In this document: positions 52,633 through 60,431 of the stretch, piece by piece | Position numbering within the stretch: the first letter of the stretch is position 1 | Layout of the letters: each line of letters opens with the position of its first letter | NCBI GenBank assembly: GCA_045866215.1 | Contig: AP035880.1 | Location: 3,286,001-3,350,000, forward strand | Direction: 5' to 3' | DNA from: Croceivirga sp009797885 | Lineage (GTDB): Bacteria > Bacteroidota > Bacteroidia > Flavobacteriales > Flavobacteriaceae | DNA length: 64,000 bases | Notes under the pieces: generated by a model | Seen by the model: only the letters and a program-made list of their open reading frames with translations | Database searches by the model: none | Told to the model about the DNA's origin: nothing | Made by a program: the position numbers and the translations under genes

Positions 52633-53478
52633 ATGGAAGAATTGATGCACTATTTTGAGACCATTCCGCCTTTGCACCGTAGTTTGATTTTGGTGGGTGG
52701 AATTACGTTCTTTTGGATTTTGGAAGGAATAGTTCCGCTGTTTTCAGTGAAATATAAAAAATGGCGGCACGCCATACCCAATTTCTTCTTTACCCTTACC
52801 ACCATTATTGTGAATTTACCACTGGCCTTTATACTGCTCAAAACGTCGGATTGGACCGTGGCCAATGATTTTGGCATTATCAACTGGTTGCCGGAAATGC
52901 CACTATGGCTCTATGTCCTCGCGGGGGTGCTGTTACTGGATTTAATAGGTGCGTATACGGCCCACTTGGTGGAGCATAAGGTAAAACCATTGTGGATGAT
53001 TCATTTGGTACACCATTCGGATCATCACGTGGATACGACAACGGCCAATAGACATCATCCTTTAGAGAGTGTTATTCGCTATCTATTCACATTGATCGGC
53101 GTTTTTGTGGTGGGGGCTCCCATTGGGATCATCATGTTGTATCAAAGCCTTTCCGTGGTACTGTCGCAGTTCAATCACGCCAATATCAAGCTACCCAAAA
53201 AAGTGGATAAGGCCCTGAGTTGGATTATTATATCACCCGATATGCATAAGGTACACCATCACTATGTTTTGCCTTACACGGATTCCAATTACGGCAATAT
53301 TTTTTCCATATGGGACAGATTGTTCGGGACCTACATGTACTTGGAACCCGAAAAGATCATCTATGGGGTGGATACCTTTCCTGATGAAAAAGAGAATAGT
53401 AGTATCGTTGGGCTCTTAAAACAGCCTTTTAATAAATATAGGAGGCCAACCACCGTTGTTCGGGAACAGCATCAATAG
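52633..53478 (+). CDS. Sterol desaturase/fatty acid hydroxylase family membrane protein
   Basis: The 281-residue protein has about four to five membrane segments and the histidine boxes of the diiron fatty-acid hydroxylase superfamily: HLVEHKVKPLWMIHLVHHSDHHVD, then ANRHHPLES and DMHKVHHHYVLPY. Members hydroxylate or desaturate sterols, carotenoids or lipids. The substrate here is unknown; a lipid- or carotenoid-modifying role is possible. It follows the YkgJ-type gene closely. Confidence 0.88.
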   Translation: MEELMHYFETIPPLHRSLILVGGITFFWILEGIVPLFSVKYKKWRHAIPNFFFTLTTIIVNLPLAFILLKTSDWTVANDFGIINWLPEMPLWLYVLAGVLLLDLIGAYTAHLVEHKVKPLWMIHLVHHSDHHVDTTTANRHHPLESVIRYLFTLIGVFVVGAPIGIIMLYQSLSVVLSQFNHANIKLPKKVDKALSWIIISPDMHKVHHHYVLPYTDSNYGNIFSIWDRLFGTYMYLEPEKIIYGVDTFPDEKENSSIVGLLKQPFNKYRRPTTVVREQHQ

Positions 53479-53536
53479 TTTCCCTTTGATTATAGGGCAT
53501 TTGATATGCGTAGGATACGGAATTTAAAAAACGGGA

Positions 53537-54778
53537 CTAAGGGTACAACAAATATTTTTTCCTTACCGTATGAAAGCGGTTTAAATCCTCTTGCCAGGTG
53601 GCCTTAATTTCAGCTTCGGAGCGTCCGGCTTCAATTTGTTGTTGGAGTATTGGGGTACCGGCGTGTTTCGTAAATCCCGAAGTATTGAAAAACATGGACT
53701 TGTCCGTACAGTTTTGATACGCATCAATGAGCCATTGCAAGGAAACTTCCTGCATTTTGGAATGTGTTGATAGGTCCTTTCCAAAACAGGGTTTACCTTC
53801 TTCCTTGGGATATTTGGAACCAAAATTTGGTTTGGGGACATAACTAAAATCATAAGCAGTACTATCCAAAAAAGAAGCGCCATAGCGTTGAAATTGGAAT
53901 TCAGTTCCACGTCCGGCATTGATGTTTGTCCCTTCAAAAAGACCTAGGCTTGGATAAAGGGTGATCGCAGTGTCATTGGGTAAATTAGGTGAAGGACGAA
54001 TGGGCAGGGAATACCCGGATTCATGATGGTAGTTTTCCAAAGGAACCACGGTGAGATCGACTTTTAAATCATTCTCCAGCCAACCTTCCCCATTGATCAT
54101 TTGGGCGTATTCACCAATGGTCATTCCATAGACCAAGGGTATCTCATTTATCCCCAAAAAAGAGGTGTGTTCCGTTTCCATGGTGGGGCCGTCAACATAA
54201 TGTCCGTTGGGATTGGGACGGTCCAACAGCACTAACGGAACATTGGCTTCGGCACAGGCATCCATTACCAGCTGTAAGGTGGCGATATAGGTATAAAATC
54301 GGACGCCAACATCCTGTATGTCAAAAAGGACAATATCCAGGCCCTGTAGCTGTTCCTGGGAAGGTTTCCGGTTTTTTCCGTACAGTGAAATAATGGGCAG
54401 CCCAGTTTTGGTATCCACCCCGTCACTGACTTTTTCCCCGGCGTCCGCCTCACCCCTAAAACCGTGTTCTGGAGCAAAGACTTTTTTGATTGCTATATTG
54501 TGGGAAAGCAGGGAGTCCACTAAATGGGTGTATCCATCAGAATGAAAAACCACGGATGTTTGGTTGGCCACCACTCCCACTTTTTGGCCCTGCAGCAAAG
54601 GTAAATAGTCCGTGGTCCTATTGGCTGCAACAATAATCCCTTTTTCTACCGTAACCATGGGAATCTCTGTGTTCCATCCGGGAGGTCTTACATTTACTTT
54701 TGTATTACAAGTCGTTAAACTTCCTAGTACAACAACAAAACATAAAACAGTATTTTTGAATTTAAAGAAAACGGGCAT
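53537..54778 (-). CDS. DUF1343 lipoprotein, NamZ-like exo-beta-N-acetylmuramidase
   Basis: The 413-residue protein has a lipoprotein signal (Cys24 in LTTCNTK). The body matches DUF1343: GQKVGVVANQTSV, VFAPEHGFRGEADAGEKV, DIVLFDIQDVGVRFYTYI and PLVLLDRPNPNG. Family members characterised as NamZ are GH171 exo-muramidases that release MurNAc from peptidoglycan fragments. A role in cell-wall recycling at the outer membrane is inferred. Its start codon lies 3 bases from the TTG start of the divergent permease gene. Confidence 0.88.
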   Translation of the reverse strand: MPVFFKFKNTVLCFVVVLGSLTTCNTKVNVRPPGWNTEIPMVTVEKGIIVAANRTTDYLPLLQGQKVGVVANQTSVVFHSDGYTHLVDSLLSHNIAIKKVFAPEHGFRGEADAGEKVSDGVDTKTGLPIISLYGKNRKPSQEQLQGLDIVLFDIQDVGVRFYTYIATLQLVMDACAEANVPLVLLDRPNPNGHYVDGPTMETEHTSFLGINEIPLVYGMTIGEYAQMINGEGWLENDLKVDLTVVPLENYHHESGYSLPIRPSPNLPNDTAITLYPSLGLFEGTNINAGRGTEFQFQRYGASFLDSTAYDFSYVPKPNFGSKYPKEEGKPCFGKDLSTHSKMQEVSLQWLIDAYQNCTDKSMFFNTSGFTKHAGTPILQQQIEAGRSEAEIKATWQEDLNRFHTVRKKYLLYP

Positions 54779-54781
54779 CTT

Positions 54782-56023
54782 TTGAATTTAGCGTTTTTTA
54801 TTGCCAAGCGACTCATCACCGGTAAGGAAACTAAAAATAGTATTTCCGCGCCAATCCTAAAAATAGCTATAGCGGCTATCGCCATTGGATTGATCATGAT
54901 GTTGATTGCCATTGCCACCAGCTTGGGACTCAAGCTTAAGATTCGGGAAAAGATTGCGGCGTTCAATGGGCACATCCAAATCTATAACTATGACAACAAT
55001 CGTTCCGATGTCTCGGTAACCCCCGTATCCTTGAATCAGGATTTCTATCCAGAGTTTACCAATGTTGCTGGCGTTGCACATGTGCAAGGAGTGGCCGTAA
55101 GGGCGGGAATTATCAGGACCGATGAAACCTTTGAAGGTATTTTGGCCAAAGGGGTCGGGGCAGATTTTAAGTGGGACAATTTCCAGGAGTTTTTGGTAGT
55201 TGGGGAATTACCGGATTTTTCTGGGGGACTGAATGAGGAAACCTTGATTTCCCAAACGTTGGCAAATAAGCTCAACCTCAATGTTGGGGACACCTATCTT
55301 TCCATCTTTTTAAAGGATGGTGACCTCTCCAAACCTCCCAACAATAGAAGGTTCAAAGTAACGGGAATTTATCAAAGTGGATTTGAGGAATTGGATGCCA
55401 GTTATGTCTTGATTGACATAAGGCATATCCAACGAATGAATAAATGGGAAGCGGACCAAGTGGGCCACTTTGAAGTTTTTTTACAGGATTTTAATCAATT
55501 ACAGCAGAAAACTGCAGAAATCTATGGAAAAACGGTTTCTAGTTTGGACACCCAAAACCTAGGAAACAAATATTTTAAGATTTTTGAGTGGTTGGAATTG
55601 TTTGATTTGAATACGGCGCTCATTATCGGAATTATGATTGTTGTGGGAGGAATCAATATGATTACCGCTCTTTTGGTCCTAATATTGGAGCGCACACAGA
55701 TGATAGGGATACTAAAGGCGCTGGGGTCCCAAAATTGGACCATACGCAAGGTGTTTTTGATCAATGCCACTTACCTCATAGGTCTAGGTCTGTTTTGGGG
55801 GAATATCATAGGACTTGGACTTATTTTTATGCAACAAAGGTTTCAGTTCTTAAAATTCCCCAATCCCGAGGAATACTACGTTACCAATATCCCGGTGGAC
55901 CTATCACTTTTTAATATCCTGTTGCTTAATGTAGGTGTTATGGTACTCTGTCTTTTAATGCTTTTGGTACCCTCTTATGCGATTTCCAAAATTTCTCCAG
56001 TGAAGGCCATTAAGTTCGAGTAG
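54782..56023 (+). CDS. LolC/E-like ABC transporter permease (FtsX domain), TTG start
   Basis: The 413-residue protein starts at TTG 54782 with NLAFFIAKRLITGKETKNSIS, a typical LolC/E N-terminus; no in-frame ATG fits. One N-terminal membrane helix (residues 22-42), a periplasmic MacB-PCD-like domain (residues 45-250) and three C-terminal helices with FtsX sequence (ALLVLILERTQMIGILKALGSQNW) follow. LolCDE extracts lipoproteins to the outer membrane; the ATPase LolD is not adjacent. The gene begins 3 bp from the divergent DUF1343 gene, so its promoter must lie inside that gene. Confidence 0.9.
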   Translation: MNLAFFIAKRLITGKETKNSISAPILKIAIAAIAIGLIMMLIAIATSLGLKLKIREKIAAFNGHIQIYNYDNNRSDVSVTPVSLNQDFYPEFTNVAGVAHVQGVAVRAGIIRTDETFEGILAKGVGADFKWDNFQEFLVVGELPDFSGGLNEETLISQTLANKLNLNVGDTYLSIFLKDGDLSKPPNNRRFKVTGIYQSGFEELDASYVLIDIRHIQRMNKWEADQVGHFEVFLQDFNQLQQKTAEIYGKTVSSLDTQNLGNKYFKIFEWLELFDLNTALIIGIMIVVGGINMITALLVLILERTQMIGILKALGSQNWTIRKVFLINATYLIGLGLFWGNIIGLGLIFMQQRFQFLKFPNPEEYYVTNIPVDLSLFNILLLNVGVMVLCLLMLLVPSYAISKISPVKAIKFE

Positions 56024-56026
56024 GTT

Positions 56027-56127
56027 TGTTAGGAGTTAGGAGTTAGGAGTTAGGAGTTAGGAGTTAGGAGTTAGGAGTTAGGGGTTAGGAGCTAGGTGTT
56101 TGGAGTTAAAAGTTAAGAGTTAAAAGT
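56027..56127. repeat. 7-bp tandem repeat (TTAGGAG), decaying downstream
   Basis: About eight consecutive near-perfect 7-mers (TTAGGAG) start at 56029, then degenerate into GTTAAAAG-type units to about 56127. A second repetitive patch with CGTACTTC-like units follows at about 56155-56205. The tract fills the spacer between the permease and cysteine synthase genes. Confidence 0.85.
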
Positions 56128-56211
56128 TTTCTACTTTACATTAACCATCAACTTCGCACCTCGTACTTCCCACTCCGTACTTTTAAATTCGTACTTCTGA
56201 CTTCTTAAGCC

Positions 56212-56219
56212 TACCTTTG
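56212..56219 (+). promoter_or_regulatory. -7 element before the cysteine synthase homologue
   Basis: TACCTTTG, a perfect TAnnTTTG match, ends 8 bases before the ATG at 56228. Confidence 0.5.
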
Positions 56220-56227
56220 CACCCGTT

Positions 56228-57205
56228 ATGGAATATGCTGAGAATATATTGGAAACCATTGGTAATACACCGTTGGTAAAGCTTAATAAAATAACGGCTG
56301 AACTTCCCTGTTTGGTTTTGGCCAAGTATGAGACCTTTAACCCTGGGAATTCGGTTAAAGACCGCATGGCTTTACAGATGGTAGAAGATGCTGAGGCTGA
56401 TGGACGCCTTAAACCAGGAGGGACCATTATAGAAGGGACTTCGGGCAATACGGGAATGGGTTTGGCCTTGGCGGCCATTGTGAAAGGCTATCGTATGATC
56501 TGTGTTATCAGCGATAAGCAATCCAAGGAAAAAATGGATATACTTCGAGCCGTGGGAAGCGAAGTCCATGTCTGCCCAACGGACGTGGCCCCGGACGACC
56601 CAAGAAGTTACTATTCCACGGCCAGAAGATTGGCAGAGGAGATTCCCAATGCGTGGTATGTCAATCAGTATGACAATCCCTCGAACACCAAAGCACATTA
56701 TCAAAGTACCGGCCCGGAAATTTGGCAGCAGACCCAAGGAAAGGTGACGCATTTTGTAGTAGGTGTCGGAACAGGGGGGACCATTTCCGGAGTGGGCAAA
56801 TATCTAAAGGAACAAAACCCAGAAGTAAAGGTTTGGGGAGTGGATACCTACGGCTCGGTTTTTAAAAAGTACCATGAAACCGGTATTTTCGATGAGAATG
56901 AAATCTACCCGTATGTAACCGAGGGAATAGGGGAAGATATCCTACCTAAAAATGTAGCCTTTGACATTATTGACGGTTTTACCAAGGTAACGGACAAAGA
57001 TGCTGCGGTATTCACACAACGCCTTTCCAAGGAAGAGGGTATGTTTTTGGGGAATTCTGCCGGAGCGGCCATAAAAGGCGTGCTACAGCTTAAGGAACAT
57101 TTTACCAAAGATGATGTGGTGGTGGTTTTGTTCCATGATCATGGAAGTCGTTATGTAGGAAAAATATATAATGACGATTGGATGCGTGCCCAGGGGTTCT
57201 TGTAG
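56228..57205 (+). CDS. Cysteine synthase family PLP enzyme
   Basis: The 325-residue fold-type II PLP enzyme has NTPLVKLNKIT, the Schiff-base lysine in NPGNSVKDRMALQ (about residue 46), the substrate loop EGTSGNTGMGLAL and the phosphate-binding glycine loop GVGTGGTISGVGK. It is CysK/CysM-like (O-acetylserine sulfhydrylase) and could equally be a cystathionine beta-synthase-type catalytic domain. The C-terminal YVGKIYNDDWMR is typical of the latter group. A perfect -7 element lies upstream; the gene is monocistronic. Confidence 0.88.
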   Translation: MEYAENILETIGNTPLVKLNKITAELPCLVLAKYETFNPGNSVKDRMALQMVEDAEADGRLKPGGTIIEGTSGNTGMGLALAAIVKGYRMICVISDKQSKEKMDILRAVGSEVHVCPTDVAPDDPRSYYSTARRLAEEIPNAWYVNQYDNPSNTKAHYQSTGPEIWQQTQGKVTHFVVGVGTGGTISGVGKYLKEQNPEVKVWGVDTYGSVFKKYHETGIFDENEIYPYVTEGIGEDILPKNVAFDIIDGFTKVTDKDAAVFTQRLSKEEGMFLGNSAGAAIKGVLQLKEHFTKDDVVVVLFHDHGSRYVGKIYNDDWMRAQGFL

Positions 57206-57223
57206 ATAGATCGGCGAAAGGAG

Positions 57224-57856
57224 TTAATAGTCAAAATAATCATCGACACTGATTTTTTTCTTTGGTTCCTTTGCGGGTATGGGCTTGTCAAATCGTTTAA
57301 ACTTAAATTTTTGTCCCCCTATGGCCACCTCTCCCATAATCCCCTTCTTGGGCTTTGCAAAAACCTGTATCCCTTCCGCCATTTCCAATTTTGTGGAAGT
57401 ACCTTTGCTGTCGGCCAAGGCTGCAGCCTGCGCCCTGAACTCGATTTTATTGGCCTTAAGGCGACTGAACGCTTCGTCATTGTCATAAAAAATCACCAAT
57501 TGGAAGGCTTGTCCACCCAATTGAAGGCCCACACTGACTTCCCGTAGTTTCGCTTCCCCAATGAGTTCTTCGTTTTGCCATACCAAACCGCTGCCGGCCG
57601 AAACCCCCAGTATAAAAGCGCCTTTCCCTAAATTGGGAAAAATCGCATATCCATAGGTATTGGCAAACAGGTCTTCCATATCAGGATTGGATTCAATAAA
57701 TGACAGTTTTGCGGCTTCGGCATCAGCAATCAAAAGCTGTAGTTTTTCATTTTCCTGGGCAAAAATTGAGGCATTAGGGGTCAATACCAATAACAACAAC
57801 ACTATGGTCCCCTTTAATGCAAGTGGTAAAAAGATATTTTGAATGCTTTTTGCCAT
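57224..57856 (-). CDS. SYLF/Ysc84 lipid-binding domain protein, exported
   Basis: ATG 57856 is preceded by a strong purine-rich ribosome-binding-like stretch (AAGGGGGAT). The product (210 residues) has a signal peptide of about 35 residues ending at IFAQ. The domain contains GYAIFPNLGKGAFILGVSAGSGLVW and REVSVGLQLGGQAFQLVIFYD, the SYLF pattern that binds phosphoinositides in eukaryotes and is common in bacterial periplasmic proteins of unknown function. The short C-terminus is basic and then acidic (KKKISVDDYFDY). Confidence 0.88.
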   Translation of the reverse strand: MAKSIQNIFLPLALKGTIVLLLLVLTPNASIFAQENEKLQLLIADAEAAKLSFIESNPDMEDLFANTYGYAIFPNLGKGAFILGVSAGSGLVWQNEELIGEAKLREVSVGLQLGGQAFQLVIFYDNDEAFSRLKANKIEFRAQAAALADSKGTSTKLEMAEGIQVFAKPKKGIMGEVAIGGQKFKFKRFDKPIPAKEPKKKISVDDYFDY

Positions 57857-58054
57857 ATCCCCCTTTTTAAGAATGTACAACTGCCGAACCAAGTGCAATT
57901 TTTTGATATATTTATCAAAAATCATTCCAGAATAACAGCTCGGTGTTCCAGTAATCTTGATACAAGATATGAAGTCCCAGCATAGACTATGAATTATGGT
58001 CTTATGGATGATTTAAAGGGGAAAACCCACTTTGCAATCAAAGATCGATTAAAA

Positions 58055-58831
58055 ATGACACAATTACGGCTTGGCAATCAAATCGTACAAATAACGGACG
58101 GTGAACTTACCGGTTATAGGGTAGAGGGGCATGAATTCATCCATCAGAAGGGAAGTCCAGGGTGGGGAAGCGCGGACACGGAAATGTTTCCTATTATTGG
58201 CCCGGTGAACGAGGCAGGATTTCAGGTGCAGGTTCCCAGAGGCGTTGCCATCCAAGATCAGCATGGCCATTTGAGGCAATTTCCCTATGACTTGCTCGCT
58301 GTTTCGGGGACGGAGGCAATTTTTAAAAAGGAATATAAGGCAGGAACTCCTATAAAAAACTCAAAATACCCCGGGAAATCTACCAAGGAATTGCTAGTTT
58401 GGCCCTATTCGTTTGGGTTTGAAAAGCGATTTCAACTTCATGAAGGTGCTTTGGAAATTACGTTCACCATTTCGGGAGAAGGGGACATGCCCTTTATGTT
58501 GGGCTATCATCCGGCCTTTAAGTTACACACCAAGGAACCAACAATTATAACCAAGGAAAAGACCATTACGTTGGAAGAGGTTTTGGCTGTTGGAAATAGG
58601 GCATTACTGGTTGCGGACCATAATGAACTTACTCTGGAGGACAAGAAAGGAATCACCATAACAACCGAAGGATTTGGTCATTTTATGTGTTGGACGGAAG
58701 TCAGGAATATGGTTTGTATTGAGCCCATCACTTTTTATCCTTATGATGTGGAACAACGAAATTTACATGAGGGTTTTCAATATCTTAAGGGGGATCAGGT
58801 CCTCAAAGTATGGATCAAACCCAAAGGTTAA
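58055..58831 (+). CDS. Aldose 1-epimerase-like (galactose mutarotase fold) protein
   Basis: The 258-residue protein (ATG 58055) is a beta-supersandwich with GSPGWGSADTEMFPIIGPV near the N-terminus, GVAIQDQHGHLRQFPYDLL (catalytic His region), GYHPAFKLH (second His) and CIEPITFYPYDVEQ (the catalytic-type Glu). It resembles the YeaD-like or LacX-like mutarotase group, which interconvert sugar anomers. The 22 codons upstream that also stay open are not needed. The 3' end overlaps the convergent regulator by 4 bp. Confidence 0.85.
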   Translation: MTQLRLGNQIVQITDGELTGYRVEGHEFIHQKGSPGWGSADTEMFPIIGPVNEAGFQVQVPRGVAIQDQHGHLRQFPYDLLAVSGTEAIFKKEYKAGTPIKNSKYPGKSTKELLVWPYSFGFEKRFQLHEGALEITFTISGEGDMPFMLGYHPAFKLHTKEPTIITKEKTITLEEVLAVGNRALLVADHNELTLEDKKGITITTEGFGHFMCWTEVRNMVCIEPITFYPYDVEQRNLHEGFQYLKGDQVLKVWIKPKG

Positions 58832-60303
58832 CTGAATTTTTGTTGCAGTTCCTCCACAACAACCGCTGTTCTCCTGTTTCGCTCCATACGATTTAAAATA
58901 GTGGGTGGTGCCTCCCGTACCTCACAATCTTTTATGGCGCAACGTTCACAGGTGACCCCAACTTCAAACGACTTTATGGAGGTGTCATCCAGGAAGTGTA
59001 CCTTTTTGCGTAGCTCATTGTTGATTTGCAATCCTATGCTCACGCTTCGGTATTCATCCTTTTTAAAGGGGTCTTTTGTGGCCGAAGCAAAGATCAGATA
59101 GGAAAGTCCATCGTCAGGATAATGGGAAATCTGTACATCCATATGGTGTTCGCCATCATTTTTGGCAATTTCCTTTAAAACTCGGATGGAGACCCATCTT
59201 CTACAATATTTCTCGTCGGTTTCATTTCCATGAGGGGAATGCCTATGGGTCAGGTGTAATTCCTTATTTATGTCAAAACGCTCACTTCCCTTCTTATGGC
59301 CAAAGCGGAGAAAAAAAAGGTTCTCCAAGTGATAATCATTGGGTAAAATATTGGTCAACCTTTGGTAGAGGGACTCTGGGGAGGCATTGTAATGGTTCTT
59401 TATCCCTGTTAAAAAGGTCTTGTCGAATTTTGGTTTTCCCAAAAAGGTGTCGATATGTTTTCTAAAAAGTGTTCGTGGAATGATCAATGCCCCGGCGAAA
59501 TAGGAAGCATAAAAATTATTCAGTACCTGATCAAAGCTTTCAAAGGAAATCCACGTAAATGTGTACAGGCGTTCTGTTATTTTCAGGAAATTATATCCCA
59601 ACTCTTTAGCATAAATAAAGGTGCGTTGTGCTTCATCCACATGGTCGGCGACCAAAAGGGTTTTGGTCTTTGGGACAAAAACGGAACGGAGATTGTCCAA
59701 TTCTTGATGTTCCCTTAGGTTCTCATTGTTTATGGTGTACCCATATTCCTCAATCAAAACCTCTTCCAGTTCTTTTGAGGCCACCGATGCCTTTAAATCT
59801 ATTTGGTAGGCCTTTGCAAAATCCATGGCCGCCTTTTCCAATTCTGGGAAAAAGTTGTTGTTGGCTTCCTGGTATGATCTTAAGGAAGCCAAATAAAAGC
59901 TCTCTCTCCCAAAATTATATTGTTTGGCAATTTCAATGATGGTACTGATAAAGGCATTGACCTTCGTCGGGGCATTGGCGACAATATCGATCAAATCACC
60001 CTCTTTGACCCCAAAGAGTTCCAAAGGCAGTTCCTTTAGAATATTGGACCGCAACAATGCACCAACAGGAGCTAGGTTTTTATCCAGTTTTAAGGAGACA
60101 AGACTATCATAGGGAACTTCCAGTTTTTCGGCCAATAGGGCAATCTTATCGGTTTTGGGGTATTTTTTGCCTTTTTCTATTTCGTTCAGATAGGATTTGG
60201 AAAGTCCGGAAAGCTTGGAAAGTCCAAATAGGGATAGCTTTCTTTTGAGTCTTAGCTGTTTGAGTTTGAGCCCAAATATTAATTTAATGTATTGTTCTTC
60301 CAT
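58828..60303 (-). CDS. RamB/PrpR-like XRE regulator with IrrE and DUF2083 domains
   Basis: The 491-residue protein has an N-terminal HTH_3 (XRE) domain (residues 8-65, LKQLRLKRKLSLFGLSKLSG), a middle ImmA/IrrE-like region and a C-terminal DUF2083 domain with three closely spaced Cys in GVTCERCAIKDC. The same architecture is found in RamB of Corynebacterium, which represses aceA/aceB, and in mycobacterial PrpR, where such cysteines take part in cluster or effector sensing. Here it is divergent from aceB-aceA with a shared 130-bp gap containing phased GCGAA sites, so regulation of the glyoxylate shunt is the likely role. Activator or repressor cannot be told. Confidence 0.9.
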   Translation of the reverse strand: MEEQYIKLIFGLKLKQLRLKRKLSLFGLSKLSGLSKSYLNEIEKGKKYPKTDKIALLAEKLEVPYDSLVSLKLDKNLAPVGALLRSNILKELPLELFGVKEGDLIDIVANAPTKVNAFISTIIEIAKQYNFGRESFYLASLRSYQEANNNFFPELEKAAMDFAKAYQIDLKASVASKELEEVLIEEYGYTINNENLREHQELDNLRSVFVPKTKTLLVADHVDEAQRTFIYAKELGYNFLKITERLYTFTWISFESFDQVLNNFYASYFAGALIIPRTLFRKHIDTFLGKPKFDKTFLTGIKNHYNASPESLYQRLTNILPNDYHLENLFFLRFGHKKGSERFDINKELHLTHRHSPHGNETDEKYCRRWVSIRVLKEIAKNDGEHHMDVQISHYPDDGLSYLIFASATKDPFKKDEYRSVSIGLQINNELRKKVHFLDDTSIKSFEVGVTCERCAIKDCEVREAPPTILNRMERNRRTAVVVEELQQKFS

Positions 60304-60313
60304 TATTCACAAT

Positions 60314-60321
60314 CAAAGATA
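60314..60321 (-). promoter_or_regulatory. -7 element of the RamB-like regulator gene
   Basis: TATCTTTG on the minus strand is a perfect match to TAnnTTTG, 10 bases before the regulator ATG. Confidence 0.55.
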
Positions 60322-60328
60322 GACTATT

Positions 60329-60379
60329 TTGCGAATTCCGTAAAAATTGCGAATTATTTCATTTTAGCGAACGTTCGCT
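60329..60379. promoter_or_regulatory. Phased GCGAA operator array with palindrome
   Basis: TTGCGAATT occurs at 60329-60337 and 60347-60355, and AGCGAACGTTCGCT (14-bp perfect palindrome) at 60366-60379. The GCGAA cores begin at 60331, 60349 and 60367, exactly 18 bp apart. The array lies between the two divergent promoters and the palindrome touches the aceB -33 TTG. Confidence 0.65.
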
Positions 60380-60409
60380 TGTTTTTTATAAAAAATTGAA
60401 ATATCCTTG
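60379..60409 (+). promoter_or_regulatory. aceB promoter
   Basis: TTG (60379-60381) and TATCCTTG (60402-60409, seven of eight to TAnnTTTG) are 20 bases apart. The TTG overlaps the last base of the 14-bp palindrome, so a bound regulator would compete with RNA polymerase. Confidence 0.6.
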
Positions 60410-60431
60410 TATGGACAAAAAACATACTATC

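Noticed and set aside
56027..56205. Possible CRISPR array
   Set aside because: The repeat is a contiguous 7-mer tandem without spacers, and no cas genes are present.
58828..60303. XRE+ImmA/IrrE protein as a phage/ICE regulator or toxin-antitoxin component
   Set aside because: The protein is long, has the DUF2083/Cys-rich C-terminus of RamB/PrpR, and lies against aceB-aceA; no phage or integrase genes are nearby.
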